Shown: positions 1 to 8,605, numbered from the stretch's first letter. The stretch is 64,000 nucleotides of DNA from an uncultured Flavobacteriales bacterium (GCA_946479285.1 CAMLFH010000001.1:248001-312000), one strand, 5' to 3'. Numbers and translations are program-made. The notes: generated by a model from the letters alone, not told the origin.

Positions 1-153
1 ATTTGGGAAAGCAATGATCCGCAAGGTTCATGGGACGGAACTTACCAGGGAGCTATTGTTCCAAACGGTCAGTACACCTGGGTTTTGGAAACGAAAGAAT
101 TGGTCAGTGATAAAAAGTATACCTTTGACGGATATATCAATGTATTGCGTTAA
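1..153 (+). CDS. C-terminal end of a T9SS type B sorting-domain protein (5' cut by window)
   Basis: The first 50 codons are open from the window edge and end in TAA at 151-153. The peptide contains ESNDPQGSWDGTY and ends in GYINVLR. That matches the end of type B (gliding-motility-associated) C-terminal domains, which direct proteins through the type IX secretion system. About 41 of 50 residues are identical to the end of the next gene, so the two are tandem paralogues. Nothing can be said of the N-terminal part, which lies outside the window. The short overlap with the family limits confidence in anything beyond the sorting domain. Confidence 0.85.
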   Translation: MWESNDPQGSWDGTYQGAIVPNGQYTWVLETKELVSDKKYTFDGYINVLR

Positions 154-227
154 ACGACAGTTGGGATTTCATTGCAGATAATCTTCAAAAATAGAGATCA
201 ATTGATCAAATTATAAAGAAAAGCATT

Positions 228-262
228 CCTAAAACACTTGGTAATCAGCCAGGTGTTTTAGG
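228..262. terminator. Hairpin between the two type B genes, probable terminator
   Basis: A 14-bp stem, CCTAAAACACTTGG against CCAGGTGTTTTAGG with one G-U wobble, closes a 7-nt loop. It sits 75 bp after the stop of the upstream gene and 32 bp before the next start. There is no long T run after it, so termination strength is uncertain. Confidence 0.6.
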
Positions 263-293
263 CTATGTGATAAATTATTCAACCGCTTAAATT

Positions 294-2396
294 ATGTTTT
301 GTGTGAAGAAGATTGTATTAGTGAGCTTATTGCTTTTTCAATCACTTATTTCTAATGCTCAGACTGTTTCTGATAACTTAAACTGGGTTTCCGGAAGTTC
401 TGTTCTATCGACTACGAGTCCATCTTTTAATTTTTGTAATGGCCCGATAACGTATACAGTTACATCTCCAATTGGATTCATGAATATTTCTACTGCGGGT
501 AACCCAAATTATACTACGGGTATGATCACTCCTGCTTATATTTACGATCCGTCACTAAGTATCCCGATGGCTATTTCTTTCTCACAACCTGTATGCAATC
601 TGCGTATTCGGTTTACAGATTTAGACGGAGGTCAGAATGAGTATTTGAGTAATATTTCTACTCCTTACACGGATTTGACCGATATGGTTGGCCATTTTTC
701 TAATCCCGGGAACGGAACGCAGGTAAATTCAAGTATGGATGATGCACGTGGATGGGTAGAATGGGACGGGCCGATAACGAACCTGACGTTTAATTACAAT
801 CGACCGGGGCCAGGTTGTGGGTTGATCATTGATTCTATTATTTTCGAATGTTGTTCACCCCCTCCCTGCAATCAACCGCCAAATCCCGGAACGAATAATG
901 CACTGAGTATTTGTTCCCAGGGATCGCCGACAGATTTATTTCCGCTTTTAGGAGCTGGGGCTTCTGTAAATGGGGCATGGACAAATTCAACGGGAGCTGC
1001 GGTAAATATGCCCTATAATCCAGTTACAATGAATCCGGGAGCATATACTTACACTGTTGACTCAAGTGGTTGTGTTTCATCAGCGGTTATTACTGTTACA
1101 GAAGCTAATCCAACGGTTGTTGCTGTTCCAACAGATGCAACTTGTCACGGGTTTTCGAATGGTTCTGTTGCTTTAACCATTGCGAATGCAACCGGATATT
1201 CGTTAAATGGCGGACCCAATACACCTATTCCGAGTCCATTTGTTTTAAACGGATTGATCGCAGGAGCTTATCAGGTTGTTGTCTATACTATTGGAGGGTG
1301 TTCAGATACAGAAGATTTTGTGATCAATGAACCACAGACTTCGCTGCCTTTAATTACTTCCGTTTCACCGGATATGATTGCCTGTTCCGGAGATATCTCA
1401 GCACTTACTGCCACGGGATCAGGGGGCTCTTTGCCCTATACTTTTACCTGGTTTACGAATACCGGAATTATAGGAAACGGTACAACTATTAACGTAACAA
1501 CAAATCAGACGACGCAATATGGAGTGATTATGACCGAGGCTTGTGGTTCGACACCAGATACTGCATTCGTGACAATCGTTGTGCCACAACCATTGATTCC
1601 AGTACTTACTCCGGATGATACGGCTGGCTGTTTTCCGCATCACGTGATATTCTCGAATAATACAACCGGACCCGGAAATGTGGTAACGAGTACCATCGAT
1701 TTTGGTGATGGAACACCGGCAATTATAACCAATGCATTGGATACCTGTTCGCATACCTATGAATCTCACGGAACCTATACGGTTTCAATCACTTCTATTT
1801 CCGATAATGGGTGTGTTTATTCCAATACATTTACTGATATGATTGCGGTTGACGGCCCCACTGCAGACTTCACTATTTCGCCCAATCCGACAACCATTTT
1901 TGAGACACATATTGTATTGAACAATACCAGTTCATCAGATGTTGTCAGCTATAGTTGGTCTATGCCGGGTGCTGCGCCAAATCAATCATTTCTTGAAGAT
2001 GTGAGTATTGATTTGCCGGAAGGCATTGTCGCAAATTACCCCATTACATTGATTGTTACAGACGCAAATGGATGTATTGATTCGGTAACTAAAATTGCTC
2101 AGGTATTGAGCGATGTAATCTTATATGCTCCAAATACATTTACACCTGACGGGGATGAGTTTAATCAAACCTGGCTCTGGTATATTGACGGAATTGATAT
2201 CTTTCAATTTAATTTGAAGATCTTCAATCGCTGGGGAGAAGTAATTTGGGAAAGCAACGATCCGCAAGGCTCATGGGATGGAACTTATCACGAGAAAATC
2301 GTTCCGAATGGTTTATATACCTGGGTTATAGAAACACGGGAATTTGTGAGCGATAAAAAGTATACCTTTAATGGACATATTAATGTACTTCGTTAA
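294..2396 (+). CDS. Secreted SprB/PKD-repeat protein with T9SS type B sorting domain
   Basis: This is a 700-residue exported surface or secreted protein. Residues 1-23 form a signal peptide (basic start, hydrophobic core, cleavage near SNAQ). The middle holds Ig-like modules: a SprB-repeat-like segment near residues 270-350 (ATCHGFSNGSV...), and a PKD-like segment near 440-520 with a FGDGTP motif. The last 90 residues are a type B sorting domain: NTFTPDGDEFN, FNRWGEVIWE, then NVLR. Such proteins are exported by the T9SS and often stay at the cell surface. It is a tandem paralogue of the gene cut at the left edge. The MBL hydrolase starts on the base after its stop. The repeats suggest adhesion, but no ligand can be read from the sequence. 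Confidence 0.88.
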   Translation: MFCVKKIVLVSLLLFQSLISNAQTVSDNLNWVSGSSVLSTTSPSFNFCNGPITYTVTSPIGFMNISTAGNPNYTTGMITPAYIYDPSLSIPMAISFSQPVCNLRIRFTDLDGGQNEYLSNISTPYTDLTDMVGHFSNPGNGTQVNSSMDDARGWVEWDGPITNLTFNYNRPGPGCGLIIDSIIFECCSPPPCNQPPNPGTNNALSICSQGSPTDLFPLLGAGASVNGAWTNSTGAAVNMPYNPVTMNPGAYTYTVDSSGCVSSAVITVTEANPTVVAVPTDATCHGFSNGSVALTIANATGYSLNGGPNTPIPSPFVLNGLIAGAYQVVVYTIGGCSDTEDFVINEPQTSLPLITSVSPDMIACSGDISALTATGSGGSLPYTFTWFTNTGIIGNGTTINVTTNQTTQYGVIMTEACGSTPDTAFVTIVVPQPLIPVLTPDDTAGCFPHHVIFSNNTTGPGNVVTSTIDFGDGTPAIITNALDTCSHTYESHGTYTVSITSISDNGCVYSNTFTDMIAVDGPTADFTISPNPTTIFETHIVLNNTSSSDVVSYSWSMPGAAPNQSFLEDVSIDLPEGIVANYPITLIVTDANGCIDSVTKIAQVLSDVILYAPNTFTPDGDEFNQTWLWYIDGIDIFQFNLKIFNRWGEVIWESNDPQGSWDGTYHEKIVPNGLYTWVIETREFVSDKKYTFNGHINVLR

Positions 2397-3038
2397 ATGA
2401 AAGCAGCGGTTTTTACGGGTAATCCTATTCAACAAAATGGGTCGATAGTTTATAATGAACAGGGAGATGCGGTAATCATCGATCCCAGCTGTTATGAACG
2501 CTATGAGCAGGAGGAATGGATGGATTTCATCGGCATGAAGAATTTGAAGGTACATGCGGTTTTAAACACGCATTGCCACATCGACCACATTACCGGGAAT
2601 GCCTTTTTCGTAGAGAAATTGGGAGTTCCGTTTTATGCTCACAAAGAAGAATTGTTTACGCTGAGTTTTGCAGACCGTTCTGCACAGATGTACGGATTGG
2701 CGGCTTATGTTCCTTCTCCGGAACCAACCGATTATTTGACGGATAACCAGGTTTTGAAGTTTGGAGATCTGGAATTGAAAGTAATTTTCGGGCCGGGTCA
2801 TTCCGTAGGACACGTGGCTTTTTACAGTGAAGCAGATTCTTTGCTGATCGGCGGAGACATCTTGTTCAAAGGAAGTTTTGGCAGAGTTGATTTGCCGGGC
2901 GGATCCATGGAAGTATTAAAAAAGACCATTTTTGAACGCATCTTTACGCTGCCTGAAAATACAGTTGTTTACCCGGGACACGGGCCAACAACTACGATTG
3001 GCGAAGAAAAACGAACGAATTATATTTACCAGTTTTAA
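2397..3038 (+). CDS. MBL-fold metallo-hydrolase, glyoxalase II-like
   Basis: The product has 213 residues and no signal peptide, so it is cytoplasmic. The dinuclear metal site of the metallo-beta-lactamase fold is complete. THCHIDH gives H59, H61, D63 and H64; GPGHS gives H136; GGD gives D155; and YPGHGP gives H196. Length and motif spacing match short hydroxyacylglutathione-hydrolase-like thioesterases widespread in bacteria. The exact substrate is not known, and Bacteroidota often lack glutathione. The ATG directly follows the TAA of the type B gene, so the two are probably co-transcribed although their functions look unrelated. A strong terminator follows. Confidence 0.9.
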   Translation: MKAAVFTGNPIQQNGSIVYNEQGDAVIIDPSCYERYEQEEWMDFIGMKNLKVHAVLNTHCHIDHITGNAFFVEKLGVPFYAHKEELFTLSFADRSAQMYGLAAYVPSPEPTDYLTDNQVLKFGDLELKVIFGPGHSVGHVAFYSEADSLLIGGDILFKGSFGRVDLPGGSMEVLKKTIFERIFTLPENTVVYPGHGPTTTIGEEKRTNYIYQF

Positions 3039-3042
3039 AAAG

Positions 3043-3067
3043 AAATCCCCGCAGATGCGGGGATTTT
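3043..3067 (+). terminator. Intrinsic terminator after the MBL hydrolase
   Basis: AAATCCCCGC and GCGGGGATTT form a perfect 10-bp stem around an AGAT loop, ending in a T run. It lies 5 bp after the stop codon. The A run on the other side means it could also act on the minus strand, but der ends more than 130 bp away. Confidence 0.9.
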
Positions 3068-3197
3068 AGTTAATTCGGTTATTGAACCACAGTACAACAC
3101 ATAGCCAATGTGTTAGATTTAATCCAAAAGACAGAAAGTAAAACTATGTGTCCTATGTACCTATGTGTTCATTAAACAGAGAATCTATTGTGGTAAA

Positions 3198-4508
3198 CTA
3201 TTTCTTCCTGAAATAAATTCGAACCGGAACTCCTTCAAAATTGTACATTTCACGCAGGCGGTTTTCCAAAAAGCGTTTGTACGAATCCGGAATGTACTGC
3301 GGTAAATTACAGAAGAACGCAAATGCAGGAGCATGAGTTGGAAGCTGCTGCACATATTTGATCTTCACATATTTTCCTTTCAAGGACGGTGGTGGATTAC
3401 TGTCAATAATCGGTAGTAATTTATCATTCAACTCTGAAGTAGAGATCTTGCGGGTACGATTTTGATAAACATCCATTGCTTTTTCCAAAGCCTTGTGGAT
3501 CCGTTGTTTCGTCAATGCAGAAGTAAAGATGATCGGAACATCATTGTATGGTGCTAAATCTTCTCTTAGTTTCTTTTCGTATTCCACAGCAGTCATGGTA
3601 TCTTTTTCTACCAAATCCCACTTATTGACCAAAACCACCACTCCTTTGTGGTTCTTTTCGATCATGTAATAAATCGTCAAATCCTGCTTTTGAATTCCTT
3701 CTGTTGCATCGATCATGAAGATACAGATATCGGAATCTTCAATGGTACGAACCGAGCGCAATACCGAATAGTATTCAATATCTTCCGTCACTTTCGCTTT
3801 CTTTCTGATACCGGCAGTATCAACCAGCATGAAATCAAAACCAAAAGCTTTGAAGCGGGTATCGATGGAATCGCGCGTAGTTCCGGAGATATCCGTTACA
3901 ATATTTCGTTCTTCACCGGTAAAAGCATTGATCATAGAAGATTTACCAACGTTTGGTTTCCCAACCACGGCAATACGAGGCAGATTTGCTTCTTCTTCTC
4001 CGCGTGGATCTTCTTTGTCAAAGTATTTCACCACTTCGTCCAAAATTTCTCCGGTACCGGTACCATTTGCTGCAGATAAGTCGAACACTTCTCCCAAACC
4101 AAATGACCAGAATTCAGCCGACAGACCAACACGGCCATTGCTGTCTACTTTATTTGCGATTACCAATACTTTCTTTTTGGATTTGCGCAAAATAGTTGCT
4201 ACTGTCTCATCCAGGTCTACAATTCCTGTGGTAACATCCACTACAAACAAAATAACGTTTGCTTCGTCAATGGCGATTTCAACCTGCTTGCGGATTTCTC
4301 CTTCAAAAATATCTTCTGAACCTCGCACGTAACCCCCGGTGTCAATCACTGAGAACGGAATTCCGTTCCATTCGCCACGTCCGTAAATCCGGTCGCGGGT
4401 TACACCGCTTATTTCTTTCACGATAGCGTGACTACTTTCCGTTAAGCGGTTGAACAGGGTGGACTTTCCTACATTCGGGCGTCCTACGATGGCAATTATA
4501 TTTCCCAT
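3198..4508 (-). CDS. der: Ribosome-assembly GTPase Der (EngA)
   Basis: Der is an essential GTPase with two G domains in tandem, needed for maturation of the 50S ribosomal subunit. At 436 residues the protein has the normal length. The first G domain has a P-loop GRPNVGKST at residues 9-17, DTGG at 56-59 and NKVD at 119-122. The second has GKPNVGKSS at 183-191, DTAG at 230-233 and NKWD near 298. The last 85 residues are the KH-like domain ([21 protein letters not shown] region). It lies 55 bp downstream of era on the same strand, and the two probably share a transcript. This pairing of ribosome-biogenesis GTPases is functionally coherent. Confidence 0.98.
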   Translation of the reverse strand: MGNIIAIVGRPNVGKSTLFNRLTESSHAIVKEISGVTRDRIYGRGEWNGIPFSVIDTGGYVRGSEDIFEGEIRKQVEIAIDEANVILFVVDVTTGIVDLDETVATILRKSKKKVLVIANKVDSNGRVGLSAEFWSFGLGEVFDLSAANGTGTGEILDEVVKYFDKEDPRGEEEANLPRIAVVGKPNVGKSSMINAFTGEERNIVTDISGTTRDSIDTRFKAFGFDFMLVDTAGIRKKAKVTEDIEYYSVLRSVRTIEDSDICIFMIDATEGIQKQDLTIYYMIEKNHKGVVVLVNKWDLVEKDTMTAVEYEKKLREDLAPYNDVPIIFTSALTKQRIHKALEKAMDVYQNRTRKISTSELNDKLLPIIDSNPPPSLKGKYVKIKYVQQLPTHAPAFAFFCNLPQYIPDSYKRFLENRLREMYNFEGVPVRIYFRKK

Positions 4509-4563
4509 TTTTTGTTTTTTAGACGTACTTCACAGCACTGCGTTATAGATAATCCCGGGCTTA

Positions 4564-5439
4564 TTAATACCCGTACTTTTTCAATTTTTGTTCACTGGCT
4601 CTCCAGTCTTTATCCACCTTCACGAAAGTCTCCAGAAATACCTTCTGACCTAAGAAAGCTTCCATATCCAAACGGGCATCCCGGCCAATACGCTTCAGCA
4701 TATCGCCTTTCTTCCCTATAATAATTCCTTTTTGTGAATCGCGCTCCACGATGATCAGTGCACGAATATGTGTAATGTTTTCCGCTTCCTGGTAGGATTC
4801 AATTTCTACCTGGCAAGCGTAAGGAACCTCTTTATCACAGTGCAAAAAGATCTTTTCGCGGATCATCTCCGAAACGAAAAAGCGCACCGGTCGATCAGAT
4901 AATTCATCCTTATCAAAATAGGCCGGACCTTCAGGAGCTAATTGCAAAATGCGGTCCCAAATGACACCAATATTGAATTTGTGAAGGGCAGAAGTTGGAA
5001 TGATCTCCGCATTCGGAACTTTTTCTTTCCAATATTGAACGCGCTCTTCCAATTTAGCCTGATCGGCTAAATCAATCTTATTCAGGATCAACAACACCGG
5101 AATTCGCAGTCTTACAATCCGTTCCAATGTTTCTTTGTGGTTCATTTCGTTTTCGTGCATATCTGTAATGAACAACAAAATGTCCGCATCCTTGAAGGAA
5201 CTTTCCACGTAGCTCATCATGGCATCGTGAAGTTTATACGAAGAATTTACTACACCCGGTGTATCCGAAAAAACGATTTGATGATCATCACCATTCACCA
5301 ATCCGTGGATCCGGTGGCGCGTTGTTTGCGCTTTGGAAGTAACGATGGAAAGCTTTTCGCCCACCAATCCATTCATAAGCGTCGATTTACCAACGTTCGG
5401 GCTACCAACAATGTTTACGAAAGCAGATTTGTGAGACAT
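4564..5439 (-). CDS. era: GTPase Era, 16S rRNA-binding ribosome-assembly factor
   Basis: Era binds the 3' end of 16S rRNA and helps mature the 30S subunit. The 291-residue protein has the P-loop GSPNVGKST at 12-20, the switch II motif DTPG at 59-62 and NKID near 119. Its C-terminal KH domain carries the GxxG loop (IIGKKGDMLKRIG). The chosen ATG gives the usual short N-terminus before the P-loop. A TATCTTTG promoter element lies about 50 bp upstream on the minus strand. The intervening leader would begin with a palindromic hairpin (5459-5490) that also occurs elsewhere in this window. Confidence 0.98.
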   Translation of the reverse strand: MSHKSAFVNIVGSPNVGKSTLMNGLVGEKLSIVTSKAQTTRHRIHGLVNGDDHQIVFSDTPGVVNSSYKLHDAMMSYVESSFKDADILLFITDMHENEMNHKETLERIVRLRIPVLLILNKIDLADQAKLEERVQYWKEKVPNAEIIPTSALHKFNIGVIWDRILQLAPEGPAYFDKDELSDRPVRFFVSEMIREKIFLHCDKEVPYACQVEIESYQEAENITHIRALIIVERDSQKGIIIGKKGDMLKRIGRDARLDMEAFLGQKVFLETFVKVDKDWRASEQKLKKYGY

Positions 5440-5458
5440 ATTCTGAGAAATTTAGTGC

Positions 5459-5490
5459 AACGCTTGTGCTGAAGCTTCAGCGAAGGCACA
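5459..5490. repeat. Palindromic dispersed repeat, copy 1 (era leader)
   Basis: The core GCTGAAGCTTCAGC (5468-5481) is a perfect 14-bp palindrome. The 32-nt block on the minus strand matches 53294-53325 on the plus strand at about 26 of 32 positions. It lies between the era promoter element and the era start codon, so it would sit at the very 5' end of era mRNA. Confidence 0.6.
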
Positions 5491-5496
5491 AAGATA
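5489..5496 (-). promoter_or_regulatory. Promoter -7 element for era
   Basis: The minus strand reads TATCTTTG, a match to the Bacteroidota -7 consensus TAnnTTTG. A TTTG is present upstream, but with a spacer shorter than the usual 19 nt, so only the -7 element is convincing. Confidence 0.55.
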
Positions 5497-5671
5497 CGCT
5501 TCTTATTCCAAAAAACGGCCGAAAACCACGAATTCATGCGTTAATTAATCGAAATTTCACCTCCCGGAAACCGGATTTTAGTTAAAACCTAAAAACCTGT
5601 CTATCAGGCTTCGACTGTTTTCAATCGATCCCAACAAACAGGTTTCTCCTCATTCTAATTATTGATTTAGG

Positions 5672-6073
5672 CTAGAATGGTTTCTCTTTAGAAATGGAGT
5701 CACGCGTATTTTTCTGAACGGCCACCGCTCCGAAAAGTGCCAATACAAAGGAAAATGCAAAGAATCCTTTTTCACTTCCCCACATATTGGCGTTCCACAA
5801 ACCGACAACCAGCAAGGAAATAGAAAGGATGGTGCAAAACCAGCTGATCCCGTAATATATATCTGTTACCGGAATTCCTTCCAGGCGGTCGCGGACAGCT
5901 TTTTGTACACTAATGACTGAAAACAGGGCGAACATGATCACGGTGAAATAAAATCCTTTGTCCGACAATTGAAGTTCCTTGTTTCCGAAAATACCACTGA
6001 AGTATCCGATTAATCCGGTTCCGAAAGCTACCCAGCTGGCAGAGATAAATGCAAATGAAGGTTTCTGAGTCAT
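5672..6073 (-). CDS. YiaA/YiaB-type small inner-membrane protein
   Basis: The 133-residue protein has four hydrophobic segments in two similar pairs (about 8-28, 42-58, 76-92 and 102-118). Each pair is followed by a VQKxxRD motif: VQKAVRD near residue 56 and VQKNTRD near 120. This is the internal duplication of the YiaA/YiaB two-helix family of the inner membrane. The molecular role of that family is not established. It stands alone on the minus strand, divergent from tRNA-fMet. A poor -7 match (CATCTTTG on the minus strand, 6098-6105) precedes it. The family assignment is fairly firm; I make no functional claim. Confidence 0.8.
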   Translation of the reverse strand: MTQKPSFAFISASWVAFGTGLIGYFSGIFGNKELQLSDKGFYFTVIMFALFSVISVQKAVRDRLEGIPVTDIYYGISWFCTILSISLLVVGLWNANMWGSEKGFFAFSFVLALFGAVAVQKNTRDSISKEKPF

Positions 6074-6269
6074 CGTTTTAAGTTTAAAAGTTTTGACAAA
6101 GATGTAGCCTGCTAATCTTTTAGTAAAATGATTTAGTAATACCTGAAAAGGGCGAGTTGCGATTTTCCGTACAGAGATTATTTTTTCTCAAGATTATTAA
6201 ACCAATTTGTTTGAACTATTCGGAGCCTCAGACGTTAAGGTTTTTTCACAAAAGTTTTTCCCGAAATGC

Positions 6270-6299
6270 TTGCATATCCATAAAAAGTGCGTATCTTTG
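6270..6299 (+). promoter_or_regulatory. Promoter for tRNA-fMet
   Basis: TTGC at 6270-6273 and TATCTTTG at 6292-6299 are separated by 18 bp, close to the Bacteroidota TTTG-N19-TAnnTTTG pattern. The tRNA begins 64 bp after the -7 element. Confidence 0.75.
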
Positions 6300-6362
6300 C
6301 ACTCCACTAACAGAAACGACTGTTAGTAATTGAAATAGCAAGAATCATTTTTAAAGATATAT

Positions 6363-6435
<73 letters not shown>

Positions 6436-6440
6436 CAAAG

Positions 6441-6471
6441 AAAAGGTTGTCAAGTTTTGGCAACCTTTTTT
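6441..6471 (+). terminator. Terminator after tRNA-fMet
   Basis: An 11-bp stem (AAAAGGTTGTC against GGCAACCTTTT, one G-U pair) with a 7-nt loop continues into a T run. Confidence 0.88.
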
Positions 6472-6492
6472 GTTTTATAGAAATTGCTATTC

Positions 6493-6732
6493 ATGTTTGT
6501 CACCTACATTTTATATTCTACAGTTCACGATAAGATCTATATTGGTTATACCTCAGACTTAATAGACCACTTTCATTCCCAAAATCAATTTGGAACAAAA
6601 GGTTAGACTCTTAAATTTCGCCCTTGGAGAGTAATTCATGTTGAATTCTTCGAATCAAAACAAGAAGCCATGAAACTTGAGAAAGAATTGAAATCCTCCA
6701 GAGGGAGAGATTTTATACAACTAACATTTTAA
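6493..6732 (+). pseudogene. GIY-YIG (UvrC/URI-like) small nuclease, interrupted by a stop codon
   Basis: The frame starts ATG at 6493 and would encode 79 residues, but codon 38 is TAG (6604-6606). Both halves fit one small GIY-YIG endonuclease. The first half has YILYS and KIYIGYTSDL; the second has FRPWRVIHVEFFESKQEAMKLEKELKS... The usual tryptophan after KG (TGG) appears to have become TAG, a single-base change. The arginine normally found after DL is also missing (LIDHFHSQN), which suggests further decay. It lies just after tRNA-fMet and its terminator. Full-length relatives are about 80-100 residues, so nothing else seems lost. Readthrough or a sequencing error cannot be excluded. Confidence 0.8.
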
Positions 6733-6834
6733 ATATGTGACTCTCAGGAAGCAGGTTTTACTTTTTAGACAGATTCATTTTCTTCAGGTGCGTGATCCTA
6801 TTGTAGCCTTCCCTGTTTTTTAGTGAAGTTTACA

Positions 6835-7407
6835 CTATCTTCGGATATTAAATGTTACGATAAAAGAAATCGAAAAACCGAATCCGCTTCTCAGTCTTCT
6901 ATTTGCTGCTTTAATTCCTTTGTCTGAAAATTGTTCCGGATGATGTTCAGCATCCTTCTTTACAAGCACATAAGAATATAATGCATTAGCACTGATGATT
7001 AGATTGATTTCTGAATCTTCCGGGTCCACGAAGTTGAAATTTATTCCGGTTTGGAAATTCATAAAATCCCTATAAGGCAATGAATATATTTCAATTACTT
7101 CCGGTTCTACCTCAAAATCCACCACATTTTTGAAACTATGCCTAAACCCCACCCCGATACTTGGATTCACGAAATTTTCTGAAAAGAAAGTATACTTCAC
7201 ATCTGAGAAAAGTGATACTCCTCCTGAAAACAAGCCGTATGCTGGTGCAACAAATAATTCCAGTCCTTTTAACGGAGAATGCCCCAATTGCAGTTTTGTA
7301 GTTCCTATGCCATTTACATAAACATTATCAAACCCAACACTGAATTTATACTGAGCAAATGAAAATTGGGTAAACAGGACACATATTAATACTAGTTTTT
7401 TCTTCAT
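6835..7407 (-). CDS. Exported protein, probable small outer-membrane beta-barrel
   Basis: I do not recognise a named family. The 190-residue product starts with a signal peptide (MKKKLVLICVLFTQFSFAQ). The rest alternates polar and hydrophobic residues in short stretches ending in aromatic residues, as in small outer-membrane barrels (for example FVNPSIGVGFRHSF). The C-terminus is strand-like (SISFIVTFNIRR). The gene is single on the minus strand and divergent from the next gene across a 341-bp gap. An OmpA-like or OprF-like eight-strand barrel is the most likely fold, but this rests on pattern only. Confidence 0.7.
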   Translation of the reverse strand: MKKKLVLICVLFTQFSFAQYKFSVGFDNVYVNGIGTTKLQLGHSPLKGLELFVAPAYGLFSGGVSLFSDVKYTFFSENFVNPSIGVGFRHSFKNVVDFEVEPEVIEIYSLPYRDFMNFQTGINFNFVDPEDSEINLIISANALYSYVLVKKDAEHHPEQFSDKGIKAANRRLRSGFGFSISFIVTFNIRR

Positions 7408-7748
7408 GTTGAATAAATAGTTATTATAATTATCTGTAATAATTTTCTATGTTAACCGATAACCTTATTTATAGACAAAGAAAAGTAACTTCAAAAATCT
7501 TGTGCAAAATGATCATTGCAATCTACTAAATAAAACAAATCAATAAGAAAAATCTGAAAGGTCAAATTTTTTTCCAAAGTGAGAAAAACGCTTACCAATT
7601 TTTTTATGCTAAATAAATGGCTATTCAATTGTGTTTTAAATACATCCATTTCCGGAATAAAACAGATATAAGAAATAAGTCGAAAACCACCATCCGCTTA
7701 ACATTGAATTCATTCCCGGGCGGTATCTTTGCTGCAAAACAGAACATC
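7408..7748. other. 341-bp divergent intergenic region
   Basis: This AT-rich stretch separates two divergent exported-protein genes. It holds the promoter for the plus-strand gene (7703-7731). The open frame running in from 7617 lies upstream of that promoter and is not considered coding. I see no convincing small gene or RNA here. Confidence 0.6.
7703..7731 (+). promoter_or_regulatory. Promoter for the 7749 gene
   Basis: ATTG at 7703-7706 and TATCTTTG at 7724-7731 match the Bacteroidota promoter form with a 17-bp spacer. Transcription would start near 7738, downstream of the in-frame ATG at 7617. This decides in favour of the start at 7749. Confidence 0.75.
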
Positions 7749-8213
7749 ATGAACAAAGTCATTGCATTAGCAATCGTTGCAACTTTGGGTTGCACTACCT
7801 TCGTTTCTGCTCAAAGCGGAACAACAACTTCAACAGAACGCATCAGCCTTGCAGGGATTGAAATTCCTGCCACAATGGCCGTGCCAGCCGGAGTAAAAGC
7901 CATCGAAGAAACTTACAGTTACTACATTACGAATGGAAGTAATTTCGTGATCTCTGTGGAGTCGGCATACGACATGACGCTTGAAAAAGCAAAGGCGGAA
8001 ATTGCTGGAAACTCGGATAAAAAATTGCTTTCGACCAAAGCACATTCAGTGATTTACAAGGAAACAATGATGGGTAAAGAGATGGTGCATTTCGAATCTT
8101 ATGTAGAGATTGGCGGACAGCTTTACCGTTTCTACGATAAGCGCGTTACTCCTCTTACTTTGGATAAAGTAACACCCATGTGCGAAGCGGTTGAAACTAT
8201 TCAGCCATTATAA
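7749..8213 (+). CDS. Small exported protein of unknown function
   Basis: The 154-residue product begins with a clear signal peptide (MNKVIALAIVATLGCTTFVSAQ). The frame is open 44 codons further upstream, but those codons precede the promoter and would bury the signal peptide, so I start at 7749. The mature part has no motif I recognise. It is a compact soluble domain with a conserved-looking EIPATMAVPAG start and a short terminal helix. A cysteine in the signal region is followed by TTF, not by a lipobox, so it is probably periplasmic. A terminator follows within 25 bp, making this a single-gene unit. Confidence 0.75.
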   Translation: MNKVIALAIVATLGCTTFVSAQSGTTTSTERISLAGIEIPATMAVPAGVKAIEETYSYYITNGSNFVISVESAYDMTLEKAKAEIAGNSDKKLLSTKAHSVIYKETMMGKEMVHFESYVEIGGQLYRFYDKRVTPLTLDKVTPMCEAVETIQPL

Positions 8214-8233
8214 GCATTAAAACTTTTTGTGAG

Positions 8234-8262
8234 AAGGTTGTCCGGTTGGACGGCCTTTTTTT
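8234..8262 (+). terminator. Terminator after the 7749 gene
   Basis: AAGGTTGTCC and GGACGGCCTT pair over 10 bp (two G-U pairs) around a GGTT loop, followed by seven T. Confidence 0.88.
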
Positions 8263-8282
8263 GTTTCCGCTGGATTTTTCGC

Positions 8283-8321
8283 ATAAAAAAAGGATTGCGC
8301 GCCATTTGCGGACAACCCTTT
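8283..8321 (-). terminator. Minus-strand terminator for the small ORF at 8337-8453
   Basis: On the minus strand AAAGG-G-TTG pairs with CAA-T-CCTTT with one mismatch, followed by seven T and then AT. It lies 16 bp beyond the stop of the 38-codon ORF. Nothing else on this strand needs it. Confidence 0.6.
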
Positions 8322-8336
8322 CATTCAAATCGGACC

Positions 8337-8453
8337 TTACCTGGTCGCTACTCCCAATAGGGATAGAACGAGTGCAAGTGCCCGTCGCTTAATAACGCGT
8401 TTCATTTTTTTCCTGAAATCGGAACTGAAAATATATTTAAGTACATATTCCAT
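8337..8453 (-). CDS. Candidate 38-residue small protein, basic then hydrophobic
   Basis: An ATG-to-TAA frame of 38 codons fills an otherwise empty gap between two plus-strand genes. The product starts MEYVLKYIFSS, has a strongly basic centre (FRKKMKRVIKRR) and ends in a hydrophobic run (ALALVLSLLGVATR). That is the layout of a single-pass or membrane-associated peptide. A minus-strand terminator lies 16 bp downstream, which argues that this strand is transcribed. No convincing promoter is visible upstream, and a second ATG at codon 17 could give a 22-residue form. I do not recognise the sequence. It could be a small membrane protein or a toxin-like peptide; this is inference. Confidence 0.42.
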   Translation of the reverse strand: MEYVLKYIFSSDFRKKMKRVIKRRALALVLSLLGVATR

Positions 8454-8605
8454 AGGTTTAAATTACGGATTTTAATCAAAAAATAAAAGTTAAATCTTCC
8501 TGTTTCTTCGTAAATCCCTTACGACCTGTATCACTATTTTTGTATTCAGATCAATGAGAATTAAAAAAAACCACTAATTTTCACCAATACCTTAAGCTGT
8601 TTACA

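Noticed and set aside
3097..3168. ACACATAG and two CTATGTGT copies between the MBL gene and der
   Set aside because: Short and loosely placed; this may be a remnant repeat but gives no stable hairpin or clear function.
3829..4332. 167-codon open frame antisense to der
   Set aside because: It is a shadow of the der coding sequence, with Ser/Thr-rich low-complexity content and no independent signals.
5594..5643. AACCTGT...ACAGGTT inverted repeat downstream of the YiaA-like gene
   Set aside because: Arms of 7 bp with a very long loop; not a convincing terminator.
7617..7748. In-frame upstream extension of the exported protein at 7749
   Set aside because: The extension lies upstream of a good promoter and would hide a clear signal peptide, so the shorter start is used.
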